Assembly (NCBI GenBank): GCA_946481405.1
Contig: CAMLNY010000080.1
Span: 1-6,172, forward strand
Direction of reading: 5' to 3'
Source of the DNA: an uncultured Brevundimonas sp.
Lineage (GTDB): Bacteria > Pseudomonadota > Alphaproteobacteria > Caulobacterales > Caulobacteraceae
Length of the DNA stretch: 6,172 nucleotides
A program made the position numbers and the translations under genes. Of the stretch, positions 5,565 through 6,172 are shown in pieces. Positions within the stretch are counted from its first letter, which is position 1; each line of letters begins with the position of its first letter. Under the pieces are notes generated by a model, which saw only the letters and a list, made by a program, of their open reading frames with translations, was not told the DNA's origin and did no database searches.

Positions 5565-5866
5565 CAGGCGCGGCCCCCGATCAGTCCGCCCAGCGCCTGC
5601 AGATAGGCTGCGAACGCCGACCGCCCCTCCGAGGTGATCGACACACGGGTCAGGGGCTTGTTGTCCTTGAAGCTCTTGTCGATGGCGACATAGCCTGCCT
5701 CTTCCAGCTTCTTCAGATGCACCGACAGATTGCCCTGCGTCGCCTCCAGCACGGTCTTCAGCTCGGTGAAGTCGGCGGTCTCGACGTCGGCCAGATAGAC
5801 CATGATCCCCAGCCGCATGCGGCCGTGGATGACTTCGTCGATCCTGCCGAGATCGGCCAGACCCAT
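5564..5866 (-). CDS. winged-helix transcriptional regulator (HTH_34 type)
   Basis: Small DNA-binding protein of 100 residues, a single winged-helix domain like the HTH_34/MarR-like group. Visible parts: RIDEVIHGRMRLGIMVYLA (8-25) as the first helix, DFTELKTVLEATQGNLSVHL (31-50) as helix-turn-helix, HLKKLEEAGYV (49-59) as the recognition helix end, and the wing FKDNKPLTRVSITSEGR (about 65-81), followed by an AAYLQALGGLIGG helix that may dimerise. No Cys pair or other metal or ligand site is apparent, so the effector is unknown. The ATG is 4 bases after the membrane-protein stop, and the stop overlaps the YdeI-family start. Such short regulators are frequently encoded with small membrane proteins; autoregulation of this operon is plausible but its operator would lie at or beyond the right edge. 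Confidence 0.9.
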   Translation of the reverse strand: MGLADLGRIDEVIHGRMRLGIMVYLADVETADFTELKTVLEATQGNLSVHLKKLEEAGYVAIDKSFKDNKPLTRVSITSEGRSAFAAYLQALGGLIGGRA

Positions 5867-5870
5867 ACGC

Positions 5871-6128
5871 TCAGGCCCCGGCCCGCTTCGCGTCGCGATA
5901 AAGGATGAAGCCCGGCCCCGCGAACAGCAGGAACAGGGCGGCCGTGCAGACGCCGAGATAGAGGACGGGCTCGCGCACCAGCAGGCCCAGCGCCACCGCC
6001 GTCACCCATTGCCCTAGGGCCGTGGCCAGCATCCAGCCCTTCTTCTTCAGGCTCCACACCATGTACCAGGCCGCGCTCTGCAGCACGACGATGATCGCCC
6101 CCACACCGTGCAGAATTCTCAGGTTCAT
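5871..6128 (-). CDS. small three-helix inner-membrane protein
   Basis: Unrecognised protein of 85 residues. Three hydrophobic segments are evident: about 5-27 (ILHGVGAIIVVLQSAAWYMV onward), 32-51 (WMLATALGQWVTAVALGLLV) and 55-76 (VLYLGVCTAALFLLFAGPGF onward). A KKK at 28-30 and a basic tail RDAKRAGA (78-85) suggest, by the positive-inside rule, that the first loop and the C-terminus are cytoplasmic, although three crossings plus these charges are not fully consistent and topology is uncertain. ATG at 6128 is chosen because AGGAAGG stands just upstream with six bases of spacing; an in-frame TTG at 6170 is rejected. It is the first visible gene of the minus-strand operon and lies 4 bases before the winged-helix gene, which suggests a functional pair. 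Confidence 0.75.
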   Translation of the reverse strand: MNLRILHGVGAIIVVLQSAAWYMVWSLKKKGWMLATALGQWVTAVALGLLVREPVLYLGVCTAALFLLFAGPGFILYRDAKRAGA

Positions 6129-6134
6129 GGTGCC

Positions 6135-6141
6135 CCTTCCT
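6135..6141 (-). promoter_or_regulatory. ribosome binding site AGGAAGG for the membrane-protein gene
   Basis: On the minus strand AGGAAGG precedes the ATG at 6128 by six bases and decides this start over the upstream in-frame TTG at 6170. The remaining bases to 6172 show no recognisable promoter, so the operon promoter probably lies outside the window. Confidence 0.75.
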
Positions 6142-6172
6142 GCACCGGGTACTTGGGCGGGCGGATGCAAGG

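Noticed and set aside
4110..5606. A 498-codon open frame on the plus strand opposite folP and the YdeI-family gene
   Set aside because: It is antisense to two genes with unmistakable family motifs; its translation is Arg/Gly/His/Pro-rich with no domain, as expected for the mirror frame of GC-rich coding DNA.
1..6172. Search for mobile elements, CRISPR repeats, toxin-antitoxin pairs, tRNA genes and attachment sites
   Set aside because: No transposase or integrase motif, regular spaced repeats, clover-leaf sequence or long terminal repeats were found by reading both strands.

Overview
The window looks like chromosomal DNA from an alphaproteobacterium. The very high G+C, the protein sequences and the gene style suggest a Caulobacteraceae-type organism such as Brevundimonas; this is an impression from sequence and no search was run. 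It holds ten protein-coding genes, nine complete and one cut by the left edge, packed with almost no free space. No tRNA, rRNA, CRISPR array, insertion sequence, integrase or phage gene was seen, and no stretch over 300 bases lacks a gene.

Left part (1-1440): an envelope-signalling locus. A small exported PepSY-like protein and an OmpR-family response regulator (cut off in its DNA-binding domain) lie in tandem on the minus strand. The sensor kinase, if present, would be beyond the left edge. Diverging from them on the plus strand is a small exported Asn/Gln-rich protein with a basic helical domain. The 199-base gap between these units contains several CTGAAC/TTCAG half-sites in pairs 11 bases apart, as expected for tandem OmpR-family dimer sites. 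The exported-protein gene ends in a 3' region with two consecutive hairpins, the second a probable terminator that can fold in two ways, one of them bidirectional.

Middle part (1449-2735): a PhzF-family isomerase/epimerase-like gene (minus) and a GNAT acetyltransferase gene (plus) diverge from a 45-base gap. The GNAT gene then runs tail-to-tail into the next operon with a 28-base overlap of coding sequence.

Right part (2708-6128): a tight six-gene minus-strand operon. In transcription order it encodes a three-helix membrane protein, a winged-helix regulator, a YdeI/OmdA-family protein, dihydropteroate synthase (folP), HMP/HMP-P kinase (thiD) and a DUF925 nucleotidyltransferase-like protein. 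Junctions are a 4-base gap, a TGATG overlap, a 9-base gap, a 41-base gap and an ATGA overlap, so translational coupling is likely. Folate and thiamine biosynthesis enzymes thus sit downstream of a small regulator/membrane-protein pair. No TPP riboswitch was seen upstream of thiD.

Nothing here amounts to a clearly new defence or mobile system. The most distinctive signals are the 11-base-periodic half-sites in the divergent promoter with the PepSY/regulator/exported-protein arrangement, and the tandem 3' hairpins.
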